From Pohlia nutans (lineage: Eukaryota; Streptophyta; Bryopsida; Bryales; Mniaceae), in NCBI GenBank assembly GCA_022496805.1, contig CM040091.1:21318336-21382335 (forward strand): a stretch of DNA of 64,000 nucleotides, read 5' to 3'. Each line of letters opens with the position of its first letter. Position 1 is the first letter of the stretch. The notes under the pieces were generated by a model that saw only the letters and a list, made by a program, of their open reading frames with translations, did no database searches and was not told the origin of the DNA. Positions 1 through 10,500 of this stretch are shown piece by piece. The translations under genes and the position numbers were made by a program.

Positions 1-38
1 AAAACTTCCCGGATTGTGTACTGTAACTTTTGCTTTAA

Positions 39-884
39 CCCCTTCAGGACCAAGGATTCATGGTTTCAAAATGTCAAATTCAGTTGATCATATTAGAGAT
101 ATTCGTAAAGTCTTTGGATCACTGATCCAGAGGTGCATCCGCCATTGTGTATAATTGAGATATCCAGAATGTCCTCAACACAAGCTCAAGAGAGGTGTGT
201 CAAGCATCCATGTGGGGTTGTCAGGCTCTGTACCGTTTATTAGTTTTCACGATGACATTTGTCCTCTGGGGTTGTTAGGTTTGGCTATGTGTATTCCTTG
301 AGGCCCTCTGGGCGCTTTCCTGGACCCTCCGGGTGCGGTGAGTCTTGCCCCCGCTTTGTGTCTTTTCTCCTCTTAACCCGAAGCGGGATTTCAACTCAAG
401 AGAGGTGTGCCAGGCTAGGATTAGGAGCTCTTGAGGCATTGGGGGCCACGAGGTCCAAGGTTCAATCCTTGGCGGCACCTAAAGTCCGACCGTGTGGTCC
501 ATTTATGGGCAAGCTCCGGCGGTATATCCGATGGCGCGCCTTGACACGGGAGCAAACTCACTCATCCTACTTTACTGACCGGAAATATAACTCATCCGGT
601 TTTTATTTTTGGAACCCGACACTCCTACTTCTAATGTCCTGTGAGCCAGAATCTTTACTGACGCGGTATCAGAAGCCTGATATTTCAGGACTTTACGAAT
701 TTCTCTATTGTGAAAAATATAATTCATATGGGACCAAATTTTACATCACTAAAATTAGTGAAGAATATTACATTAATTGGTCCAAAAACATATAAATTTG
801 AACAATAAGAAGTCCACATAGGACCTAGTCAAAACTGCCAAAAAAAACATGAGGCCAAATTTGGGCTTCTTGGTCCTTTAGGGG
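39..884. mobile_element. piggyBac-like MITE family 1 (copy a), split by a nested element
   Basis: TTAA at 35-38 and 885-888 flank an element that begins CCCCTTCAGGACCAAGGATT and ends with TTGGTCCTTTAGGGG, the inverted terminal repeats of family 1. The body resembles the uninterrupted copies at 16986-17205 and 18330-18560, but is cut by a nested 612-bp element (95-706). TTAA duplication plus CCC...GGG ends is the hallmark of the piggyBac superfamily. No transposase is encoded, so the element is non-autonomous. The superfamily assignment is inferred from ends only. Confidence 0.7.
95..706. mobile_element. Nested TIR element with a tRNA-like B-box segment (612 bp)
   Basis: Starts AGAGATATTCGTAAAGTC and ends with the inverted GACTTTACGAATTTCTCT. 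It is flanked by ATT on both sides, a 3-bp target duplication inside the family 1 element. A 402-bp relative lies at 61425-61826. Near 455-475 is a stem CCAAG/CTTGG around GTTCAAT, matching a Pol III B box, but no full cloverleaf can be folded. This copy is about 210 bp longer than its relative because of extra sequence between two copies of CTCAAGAGAGGTGTG (near 185-200 and 394-409). Open frames inside have no recognisable product. Confidence 0.6.
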
Positions 885-888
885 TTAA

Positions 889-2081
889 TATACTTGTAAT
901 TCTTCACTCCAAATAGGTAAAAGGCTCGCCTTCGCACCGCCAACAACAACAGACACTTTGCGCCGATTCTTGCTCGTTTCATTAGGAAGTGGTGTGGCAA
1001 CGGAGTCACGAGCGTTTACGTCCTCAATGTTCACAAAGTTCATTGATCCCTTACGGGCCCCTTTACTAATTTTAACCTCTTAGACGGTCAGTCCTAGGTA
1101 TCACTGCCTTGCTGGTCTCAGTGGGGTGGGTTTGCAATTTTCTCTTCTCGCAATATAGGGTTCCCCTTTGTTTGTGTCAAAAAAAAAAAGGTAAAAGACA
1201 TGCAAGATTTTGGTGGTTTATCATTATTACATTTATCTTGGTGATTTTCAAACCCATGAAAAAAGAAATTTGAGCATCAAGTTTTGTAATAGTCCCAAAA
1301 AAATTGATCTCCAAAATGTCTTCGTAACATTCTTAACCATGAAAGGACATACCAAACTCCCCACATTTAATTTTCTCAATTTTCAAACCATGAATTGTTA
1401 ATAACGAAGACATATGTTTATGAATTTTTTTTTCAGCTATCAAAAACTTATATGTACCTATGTTTTAGATTGGAAACTATTTCTATATTTTGAGGCTAAA
1501 ACTCAAAAACGCTATGTTATCTCTAAATTAGGAAAAAAGACGTTTAAAGAATAATGTACGCCAATCTCAAAAGTAGAACTGCTCTAAAGAGACCTACCAA
1601 GGCTCGAGGAAAACCGGCAATCAGTTATGATGAGAAATAACCGGTTGAAGTTCGAGACTTCAGGAGAATTATCGATCATTTTAGAGGAATTTATAGAATA
1701 TACCTCAAATGAATAAAGCAAAAACCGGAAGATGTTAACATGTAACCAGTTAGATTTAGATCTTGACTGACTATGCCCAAAAACTTCCGGAGCACTGGAG
1801 CCTACTCAAACACAAAATATACTTAAAAAGTAGGTACATAGTACGTAGAGTATTGTTTGTTATCCTACGAAGAATGCTCTATTCTTTCTAAATTAGGAAA
1901 GGTCGTTTAAAGATTAATGTACGCCAATCTCAAAAAAAGAATTGAAGTTATCCCTCTAATACAACATTCAGTAACTTTCATGCTCATTGCCTTTCCTTCA
2001 TTGTCACCTTGAGCCTCCAGCTTTCGGGTTAATGTACGCCAATTACAAAAATAGAACTGAAGTTACCCCTTTAAAATAATG
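889..2081. other. Intergenic, no gene recognised
   Basis: AT-rich sequence. A phrase resembling TTAATGTACGCCAATCTCAAAA recurs near 1553, 1915 and 2031, suggesting degenerate dispersed or local repeats. No open frame here resembles a known protein. Confidence 0.5.
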
Positions 2082-2407
2082 CACTAGTAGAAAAGGTAAC
2101 ACCGTCGAGGCAAGTACACTAAATAGGTAGATTAGTGTTAGATAATTATAAGATTTGAAAATATTATAGATTTTTACTCTCGACAAAAAAATTTACCAAA
2201 GACATTGATTCCAATACTATTGAAAGATCTCCATCTTGACCAATGTAGAGGGTAAAAAAATTGGTCAACAGTAAAAACTTACAACATTTTTATGTAAATT
2301 AGTGTATCTAACACTAATCTACCTATTTAGTGTAGTGCCCAATTCCACACATGCACTGTGATTTTGTTTGAGCATGTCCGTTGAGAGCGCCACCTTTTCT
2401 ACTAGTG
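2082..2407. mobile_element. CACTAGTAG-ended MITE carrying a nested TA-flanked MITE
   Basis: Terminal inverted repeats CACTAGTAGAAAAGGT at 2082 and ACCTTTTCTACTAGTG ending at 2407. The uninterrupted relative at 37424-37531 is only 108 bp. The difference is the 216-bp element 2117-2332, which sits between a duplicated TA. The CACTA start suggests the CACTA superfamily, but no clear 3-bp duplication is seen, so the assignment is tentative. Confidence 0.65.
2117..2332. mobile_element. TA-flanked MITE, CACTAAATAGG family (copy 1)
   Basis: 216 bp with long inverted ends (CACTAAATAGGTAGATTAGT and its complement), flanked by TA at 2115-2116 and 2333-2334. Copy 2 at 3022-3237 is the same length and differs at about four positions by eye, so the family moved recently. 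TA duplication fits the Tc1/mariner (Stowaway-like) class. Confidence 0.75.
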
Positions 2408-2579
2408 ACATTTAGTAGCCTTCATGTCCACTGCCTTTCCTACATTATCACCTTGAGGCTCCACCCATTCACTTAGCTATTGATGAAGTACTATTGGGTG
2501 TGGAATATTCCACAACATCTACTCTAGATGCCAAGGCAAATACAATGCATGCTACTGAATGTTATGTTATGTAAAGGTA

Positions 2580-2996
2580 AGGTGGTTACCCCATTCCCAA
2601 CTGGTTCCTTTTACCAACAACTAGGGGCATTATCCACAATCAATGCTCCAACGGTGTTGGTTGTAGCACGAGTTACAATTAGTAATGGGTTCTCTCTTGT
2701 TGGTTTTAGTATGTGTAAGTGTGGTTATGGATTAGATGTTGTTGGTTCAAGCATCTTTAGTGTGTACAATACAAATCTTCTTTAGACAAAACGAGGTGTA
2801 CCTATATGATGTGAATGGGATGCGTCATACTTCAACTTTGAAAATTTGTAACTAATTCATTCTTCATCCAAAAATTATGTTTCAACTTCTGTTGGAATCT
2901 AATTCTTCTTGGCTATCTCTAAAAAATAATAACACTAAATAATTTCAATGCCTCATATCCGTATTTCTTATTCAGTTGGGAATGGGGTAACCACCT
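2580..2996. mobile_element. TA-flanked MITE, AGGTGGTTACC family (copy 1)
   Basis: 417 bp, starts AGGTGGTTACCCCATTCCCA and ends with its inverted complement, flanked by TA at 2578-2579 and 2997-2998. A 396-bp copy lies at 10035-10430 against a splice acceptor of the thioesterase gene. The open frame 2528-2785 lies largely inside this element and is not a gene. Confidence 0.75.
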
Positions 2997-3021
2997 TAGG
3001 TGCACAGTACCTAGAGTACTA

Positions 3022-3237
3022 CACTAAATAGGTAGATTAGTGTTAGATAATTATAAGATTTGAAAATATTATAGATTTTTACTCTTGACAAAAAAATTTA
3101 CCAAAGACATTGATTCCAATACTATTGAAAGATCCCCATCTTGACCAATATAGAGGGTAAAAAAATTGGTCAACAGTAAAAACTTACAACATGTTTATGT
3201 AAATTAGTGTATCTAACACTAATCTACCTATTTAGTG
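3022..3237. mobile_element. TA-flanked MITE, CACTAAATAGG family (copy 2)
   Basis: Same length and nearly the same sequence as 2117-2332, flanked by TA at 3020-3021 and 3238-3239. Confidence 0.75.
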
Positions 3238-3239
3238 TA

Positions 3240-3728
3240 GTTTTCTTTATCATGTAGTAAAGGAACGTCGTTTGTGGCATGTGTGAGGCCTCCCTGGAAG
3301 TGGCTCTTACTGGCAGCGTAGAATTAACGGCCTTATCCGTGCGTGTGACTGTCAGTCAGTCTGGCTCTGTTGCCTCTTGGGCAGGCAGGGCACGCCCCTT
3401 GAGCCGCTGACCGCCGCTTCCCGGAACCAGCCACCCGCTTTTCATGGCCTGGCTTCTAAAGTGGACCACACGTCCTCACCTTTAAGTTAATTTCCTGTTG
3501 AGAGTAATTTTATTTCCTCCTCTCTCACCTTTCTCAGTGTTGCTTTCCAAGGCTTTGACAAATCCGAGCCTGGGGTCTGACCAAAAAGGTCTTCTTTCAA
3601 TGGGACTCAGGAATGTTGTGCTTGTTACGACAAATGTTTCCAATTCTGTTTTACTGTTATAACGGTCTCATTGCTCAACCTCTACCAAGCCCAAAATACA
3701 ATTTCATTGGAGAATTTTCGCCACAATC
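3240..3728. other. Intergenic, GC-richer unique stretch
   Basis: Between two MITEs. The 3290-3480 part is clearly richer in G+C than its surroundings and is not repeated elsewhere in the window. No open frame with recognisable similarity was found. It could be an old gene remnant or a regulatory region. Confidence 0.35.
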
Positions 3729-3731
3729 TTA

Positions 3732-4187
3732 GAGCATCCACACCCCTACGCGTCATCCACCACTCGCCAAAGGGCCAGTCGAGGGCTCCACAAGGATTCC
3801 GTGACTCGAGGAAAAAAAAAAAAAAAAAAACTTCACCATGGTTCCTCAAAAGCGCAGTATGTTCCTGAAATCACGTCCCTCAAAACACGGTCCGTGTTTG
3901 GAGGCTCGGCGACGACCAATAGATGACGCCCAGGTGGGAGCGGAGGTGGCAATCAGGAACGGGGCCTACTATGTCAGGAGTTGACTGTGAAGATTCTCGA
4001 AAATCTTCCCGCTTTTGGGCGCGCCCTGGAAACTCACACACTCGTCAAAATGGCGAGGCAGGGGATGAATTTGAGGAGCCCGGAGCTGATAGTTCCGTTG
4101 AGCGAGTCACGGTGGGGGGGTTCCGCAAGCCCGGGCCCGCAATACCAGACCCCCGGCCTCGTATGGCGCGTAGGGGTGCGGATGCTC
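3732..4187. mobile_element. PIF/Harbinger-like MITE, GAGCATCCACA ends
   Basis: Inverted ends GAGCATCCACACCCCTACGC and its complement, flanked by TTA at 3729-3731 and 4188-4190. A TTA duplication with such ends fits PIF/Harbinger (Tourist-like) elements. The interior is unusually GC-rich, giving spurious open frames at 3923-4431 on both strands. A poly-A run lies at about 3812-3829. Confidence 0.7.
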
Positions 4188-4237
4188 TTATCTGATTTTG
4201 GTCATTAGGACACTCTCCCTGGCTTGGCTCTATAGTA

Positions 4238-4440
4238 GATGGTGTAGAATATTCCACACCCAATAATACTTCACTGGATAGGTGGAGGCTCAAAGTGATG
4301 AGCAGAGTGCATGAAGGAAAGGCAGTGGGCGTGAAGGAAAGGCAGTGGGCATGAAGGCTATTGAATGTTATGGGAGTGGCTACTTTTATACCCATAATAA
4401 GTTTCCTCAACACCCAAGATAGAAGAATCAACTAGTCTAA
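4238..4440. repeat. Dispersed repeat with TGGAATATTCCACA-type palindrome
   Basis: Contains a near-palindromic TGTAGAATATTCCACACC followed by reworked copies of 'GCATGAAGGAAAGGCAGTGGGC'-like sequence (two tandem units near 4308-4352). A related segment in opposite orientation lies at about 2408-2520. Palindromic relatives lie at 12990-13065 and 36385-36455. Probably fragments of one MITE family, with ends not defined. Confidence 0.4.
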
Positions 4441-4803
4441 GGGCCGCTTCACACTATGGCCGTTCAAGTCGAGAAGCCGTGGGATTGAGAGTCCAAACTT
4501 TGTTGAGAGTCCAAAGAAATCTACCGAAAATAGGCAATAAAATATAGTTTTTCATTTTTTATGAAAAGAAATCGACGGCCTCTCGACCATAGTTTGAGTC
4601 TTGCAAAATGTAGGACCCAAATTTCCTCTCGGGAGGCCGTCACCTTGGTCAAAAAGTGTTGCCATGTAAGCATTTGGAGGTCCACGGCCTTTGGACTTTG
4701 GCCTCTAGTGTGAAGGGTAGAGAGGCCGAACCCATGGTTTCTTGCAATTTGATTGGTGGAAATTGACGGCCTCTCAACCTTTGGCCATAGTATGAACCGG
4801 CCC
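4441..4803. mobile_element. PIF/Harbinger-like MITE, GGGCCGCTTCACAC family (copy 1)
   Basis: Exactly 363 bp with inverted ends GGGCCGCTTCACACTATGGC and complement, flanked by TAA at 4438-4440 and 4804-4806. The second 363-bp copy (8477-8839) lies in the opposite orientation inside intron 1 of the thioesterase gene. Confidence 0.8.
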
Positions 4804-4920
4804 TAATGGTGTGAAGTATGGACCTTGAGCCAATGAGAGACCCTTAATGCTCTCTTTTGAGAATTAACTCTATAGTCACGAAAGTAACAAGTGCATATAA
4901 TAAGAAACAAGTAAGATTAA

Positions 4921-5471
4921 CCCTTTAACACGCCAACATCTACTATGTGGACGACACATAGATTAAAATTACTAGATTCTCATCCAAATTGAATAGTTTT
5001 CATCCACCAAAAATTCTATTGGTTCTTGAGCAAGTTAACTTTCCTTTGTCTGGTTTGGATCTTCAAAGTAAGTTATTATGTTTTTTTAGAAAAACAACAG
5101 AATTGGTTTATGTTAAATTTCATTTTCAGAATCAATGAAATTTGAAATATGGGCACCTTAAATATGTTTTTTCAAAATAAGTAGAATCAAAGAATAGAAA
5201 CCATACCATCTTGTAGTGCATGTTATTCCAATTTCATTATCATATATATTTTTCAAATTGTGCTAATTTGGAATTTTAAATTGAATTTCAAGAGAAAACC
5301 TTGCAAATTTATTTTTAAAATATTAAATAAAAATAAAAATAATCCAACCGATAGATGTGATTTTCACATTGACATTTAAAACTTTGTTTTGATCATCAAA
5401 CCCATTTTTGGTTTTCATCAAACATTTAATAACGCTTTTTGAAAACAATGATAAATTGGGACGTTGAAGGG
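4921..5471. mobile_element. piggyBac-like element family 3 (copy 1)
   Basis: TTAA at 4917-4920 and 5472-5475 flank an element starting CCCTTTAACACGCC and ending GGGACGTTGAAGGG. The first 200 bp are closely matched by the copy at 32974-33512. Non-autonomous, no transposase frame. Confidence 0.7.
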
Positions 5472-5475
5472 TTAA

Positions 5476-6636
5476 TATTTTGACTAGTTTTGTATGGTTA
5501 TGTGGAGGGTTGTGTGTTGCATGGTCATTCATTTAAATTAGGGTATAGTGTGAGAAGTCAAATGACTTTGTATTAGGTAGTCATGGTTCAAATCATGTGT
5601 GGTCCCTGTACTTGAGATGTATAGAGTTATTTCATATTTTGAGCTAAATGTGTGGTACTACTGTGTAGAGCACGTGCATAGAAGTAGCCAAGGTAGTATC
5701 GTATTTTGAGAAGTTCTATTTTGATTTTTTTCGGCATTTATTGAATTGAAGCATCTTATCGTTTTGTTGCTCATGAACAGTTAGTGTAGTTTCCAAACTG
5801 CGTTGTTGTTGCTTTTTATTCTTAGTTTGTGAATGTTTTGTTTTGAACATGTATGTGAGAAGTAGATGTAGCCATGTATCTATTGATTGGGCATGGCATT
5901 TTGGGCAATTTATAGATGCGTGTCTTAGAAGCCAAAATATCAAGTTGTGTGGTGGTTTCCCATGTATCGTCCAAATCTAAATTTTAGAAGTTGTAAAATT
6001 TGTGCGTTTGTGATTTTCGTATTTTTCCAAAAAATGTTTGAATATGTTAAGTCTATTTCTTTGTTATTGACACATTTGTCTATATTTTGAAGTGTTTAGC
6101 ACTTTCTTATTGTTGTTTAGTTCTTGATCTTTTAAATATTTTTGGAAATTTCTAATGGGGTCTTTGAATGGTTGTCCTGGTTGTCTTGCTACGTTCCTAT
6201 AGAGACAATATGGGGAATCTCTAAGTTCCCCTATGTTCGCCTCGTGCTCACTCAAAGCAAGTCAAGTGGCGGTTAGGGTCTTACTTTGGCAATGAAGTTT
6301 ATTTCAAGCAGCAAAAAACAAACTCATGTTAATCAATGAATTGGTTTTTATTATCATTTTATATCATATTTTTTGGAACGATTGATTTTACAGGTAATTC
6401 AAAAGACACCAAATTTTGAATGTGATGATAGTGGTACAAGCCAATCTCCATGAGCTCCTACAAACAAACTGCCCACAGTTTTTGGCAAGCTAGTAAGCCC
6501 CTCCCCACCCTCTACCTTGATATGGTATTATGTTTTTCCATAAAATTTAACAAAACTATAAAAATGGCCGACGAACATGACTTTTTGAAAAATATTAAAT
6601 ATTCTTTAGAAGCATGACAAAGTTGGTTGGAAGGTA
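5476..6636. other. Intergenic, no gene recognised
   Basis: AT-rich with only short open frames on both strands and no recognisable product. The sequence near 6610-6633 (GCATGACAAAGTTGGTTGG) recurs just after the Stowaway-like element at 7274-7296, so that element is flanked by a larger imperfect duplication. Confidence 0.4.
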
Positions 6637-7257
6637 CTTCCTCCGTCCCAAAGTTATTGTTCAACTTGTTTGCTTGGTATTTCTTTGAGCCAATTTCATT
6701 GATCATATTGTAAGAAACATGATTAAAAAAGGTTCCAAATTATGTCACTGGAATAGAGTTATCCGCAAAGTGCTCTACAGTTGGGTGACTTGACCGCAGA
6801 TTGTGAAAAGAGAGGTTGAGAAGACAATAAAAGTAGACATGTCAGATGCTGTAAATAAACTAGAGGTCTGAAGTTTGAAGGCACCAAAAACGGTGCCCAA
6901 AAACTTCCCAACCTCAGTTTCTATTCTTGTGGATGCTCTATCACATGGGCTTCCTTGGCTTGACACGTATCTACATGGAGTGGGTCTTTGGAGTGGGTCT
7001 ATTCACTGAAATAGAAAAACCAGTAACTGACAGCCCCTGACAGCCCACCACGGGCCAATTTTCGTATACTCAAGAAATTACCAAAGTAAGGCTCTGAAAG
7101 CCGACGAGTTTGCGGAAAACTCTAATGATTGAAGAACATTGTATGTATTCATTGCAACCTAAATAAAATTAGCCACAAGGAAGTTTTTTTAACCTACTTA
7201 AAAAAGCACTTTCAAATATGACTTTCAAACATGACAATAACTTTGGGACGGAGGGAG
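6637..7257. mobile_element. Stowaway/mariner-like element with CTCCCTCCGTCCC ends
   Basis: 621 bp with 24-bp inverted ends (left starts CTTCCTCCGTCCCAAAGTTA, right ends TTTGGGACGGAGGGAG) and flanking TA at 6635-6636 and 7258-7259. These ends match the well-known plant Stowaway/mariner terminal consensus. It ends 260 bp before the thioesterase start codon, so it lies in the promoter region. No transposase frame is visible. Confidence 0.75.
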
Positions 7258-7319
7258 TACAATATAACTTAAAGCATGACAAAAGTTGGTTGGAAGAAAA
7301 TATTTGCTGCTTATGTGCT

Positions 7320-7343
7320 TGACCGTCCACCGCGCATTGGCCA
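7320..7343 (-). repeat. 24-bp inverted copy of the thioesterase start-codon region
   Basis: Positions 7320-7343 are the exact reverse complement of 7518-7541, which begins one base into the predicted start codon of the thioesterase and covers codons 1-9. The two arms are 174 bp apart, in a stretch that is probably 5' leader. A transcript starting upstream could fold a perfect stem over its own start codon. Confidence 0.8.
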
Positions 7344-7516
7344 CAATGGTTTTCAGAACTCCATATTATCACGAACTCAGCTTGGGCGCGTATGATGTGA
7401 CATTAGAGAGGTCTGGCTGTAAAGCACTTGAATGCGAGACCGACGGGGTCATTGTTTGGATCTCATCGCCGGAAGAGCTCCGGAACGATCGAAGCTCTGC
7501 AGCATCAGCAGTAGCG

Positions 7517-10500
7517 ATGGCCAATGCGCGGTGGACGGTCATCTGGCTGCACGGCTTGGGCGACTCCGGCCCTGCCAACGAAGGCCTGGCGTCCTTCTTC
7601 ACGGCCCCCGAACTGAAGAATTTCAAGTGGCGCTTCCCCAGCGCTCCTTACCAGCGCGTCTCCTGCAATGGTCAGCCCTAATCACTTTTCCCCCCCTTTT
7701 TTTTTCCCATCGGAGTCACATTATTTGAATACCATATGCAAAAGTTTCAAGTGTTTGAAGTTTGATCTAAAATCGATCGACACAATTGGTGAAGCTAATG
7801 AGATGATGGACATTCTCAGAATTAATTGTTGTGTAAGATTTTGAAGTGTTGCAGTTAGGTGTGGCGATTCATTTATCAAATTACAGTGTTCTTTTAGAGT
7901 ATGAATTAGGGTTTAGGGATTAGGGTTTTGATTATTTGGAATCAAAGAATACATTATTTGAATACCATATGCAAAAGTTTCAAGTGTTTGAAGTTTGATC
8001 GAAAACTGATCGACAAAAGTGGTGAAGCTAATGAAATAATGGACATTCTCAAAGTTAATTATTGTGTAAGATTTTTAAGTGTTGCAGTTAGGTGTGGCGA
8101 TTCATTTATCAAATTACAGTGTTCTTTTAGAGAATGAATTAGGGTTTAGGAATTAGGGTTTTGAATTCGGCCATGCTCCATTGAATGGATGATTCATGAG
8201 GTGTTGAGGATGTGTTACCTGTTTGATGATCTCCGAACGTCAGAATTCGCATTCGGGATTACTTCCCTGTAAAAGCGACACGGAGTGTAGTAACTATTAC
8301 TATACTGGGAATTTATTTATTTTTCATTGATTCTTGTTGGCAATTCCAAGGGGATTCCCAGTATGTCTTATTTGGATATTGTATGTGAAAGTACAAAGGC
8401 TCAAAGTTTTATTTCATAGATGATCTGATGTTACATTCTCAAAATCAATATGTAAGATTTTAGGATGTGGCATTTAGGGCCGCTTCACACTATGGCCGAA
8501 GGTCGACATGCCGTCGATTTCCACTAATCAAATTGCAAGAAACCATGGGTTCGGCCTCTCGACTCTTCACACTAGAGTCCAAAGTCCAACGGCTGTCGCT
8601 CTCCAAAATGCCTACGTGGTAGTACTTTTTGACCAAGGCGACGGCCTCCCGAAAGGAAGTTTCGGTCGGACGGGAATGGAAACCCAAACTATGGTCGAGA
8701 GGCCATCGATTTCTTTTCATAAAAAATGAAAACTATATTTTATTGCCTATTTTCAGTAGAATTTTTTGGACTCTCAACAAAGTTTGGACTCTCAATCCCA
8801 CGGCCTCTTGACTTGGACGGCCATAGTGTGAAGTGGCCCTTAGTTATATGTGTTGCATCTAGATACTTCTACCTCAATGTGCTCTGTGAGAAGCCTTCTT
8901 CTTAGTCCTCAGTTGAAGGATGTAAATTTAGAAGCAGGTTGATATTTGCATTGGGAGCCATTCAAAGGGAAAAGAGTGCGTGTTGGCTTGTGGATGGGCA
9001 GGTGGTGCGATGATGCCATCCTGGTTCGACTTGCTGGAAATTCCTATTGTTGCAGTGAGTCTCGCCACCACCATTTTCTTTTCTTATGTTCATCATCTGG
9101 TTGTGTATATATCCAACTGATTGTTTATGTACTAAGGCCCTCTTTACACTACAGGCGAGAAGCTGTGGAGAAAACCTCACAAGGCCATGGCTCATTGAAC
9201 TTAACGGCCTTTGGATATAGTGTAAAGTGAGAAGGGACCACAAAAATAAAGTGCTGATTTAAAAAAAAAAGTAAAGTTCTTACATATTTCTTAAAAAACA
9301 AAAAATGATTGGTTATGAGAATTTTGGCCACATGGCCCCCCGGATTTTGCGTTAGACCCACCTCTTGAGGTGGGCTTGACGCAAAATCCGGGGCCTTGAA
9401 AAACGTTCACTTTTCTTGCCATGAAGGACAAAAGTGTTGTCCATGTCATTTTTTCCTCCTTCCGTCCCTTGAACTGAAAATTTCGGGTGTAAAGTGACAT
9501 TCTTTGGTCTTCTCGGTTTTTACGCCTTCCATTGGCTGAAATTTCTCTCTTCACGGCTTCTCGCCTGTAGTGTAAAGAGGCCCTAAGTTTGGCGTCATCC
9601 AATATGCTTGTACCTAATGTTGAATAAACTTCGTACTTGGTTGTTCCTCATTTTCCAGTATGGTGTTCATTGGTGTCGAGGACTAGCCTCTCTTTCTAAT
9701 ACTCTCTTTGATATACTTTGTGGATGCACGTTTTTATTTGTGTTACTGCTACATCAGAGCTTATAGTTGTTGTGACATGCACAATAATACCTGAGTGAGT
9801 CGAGGTAATTCTGCGAGCAGGAGTCGCCAAATGTGGATGCGGGTGTCTTAAAAGCTGTTGAATCAGTACACGAGATGATTGACAAAGAAGTGGCTGCTGG
9901 AGTCAGCGCCAATAACATCTTCTTGTGCGGTTTCAGCCAAGGAGGTAGATTTCCCATGGATATCACTGATTTGAATGTACAGTAAATGGAACCAATTTTG
10001 AAGAAATTATCGTAAATGGTTGCCTTTAATGTTAAGGTGGTTACCCCATTCCCAACTGGAGCCTTAAACCAACACCTAGGGGTATTTTTTGCAATCAATG
10101 CATGAGTTACCATTGGTAATGAGTTCTCTCTTGTTGGTTTTAGTATATGTAAGTGTGGTTATGGATTCGTTGTTGTTGGTTTAAGCATCTTTAGTGTGTG
10201 CAATACAAATCTTCTTTGGACAGAAACAACGCTACCTATGTGATGTGAATGGGATGTGTCATACTTCAACTTTGAAAATTTATAACTAATTCATTCTTCA
10301 TCCAAAAATTATGTTTCAACTTGTGTTGGAATCTATTTCTTCTTGCCTAACTCTAAGAAATAATAATACTAAATAATATCAATGTCTCATGTCAGTATTT
10401 CTTATTCAGTTGGGAATGGGGTAACCACCTTACAGGGGCCTTGACTTTGGCTAGTTCCATGCTGTATCCTAAGACTCTAGCTGGAGCTGCCGTTTTTAGT

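Noticed and set aside
455..480. A tRNA gene around the GGTTCAATCC B box
   Set aside because: The T-arm is good, but no 7-bp acceptor stem, D-arm or anticodon arm can be fitted at normal spacing. The segment is part of a repeated transposable element.
3923..4431. Open frames on both strands (90, 75 and 128 codons)
   Set aside because: They lie in a Harbinger-like MITE and a dispersed repeat. They overlap one another and resemble no protein.
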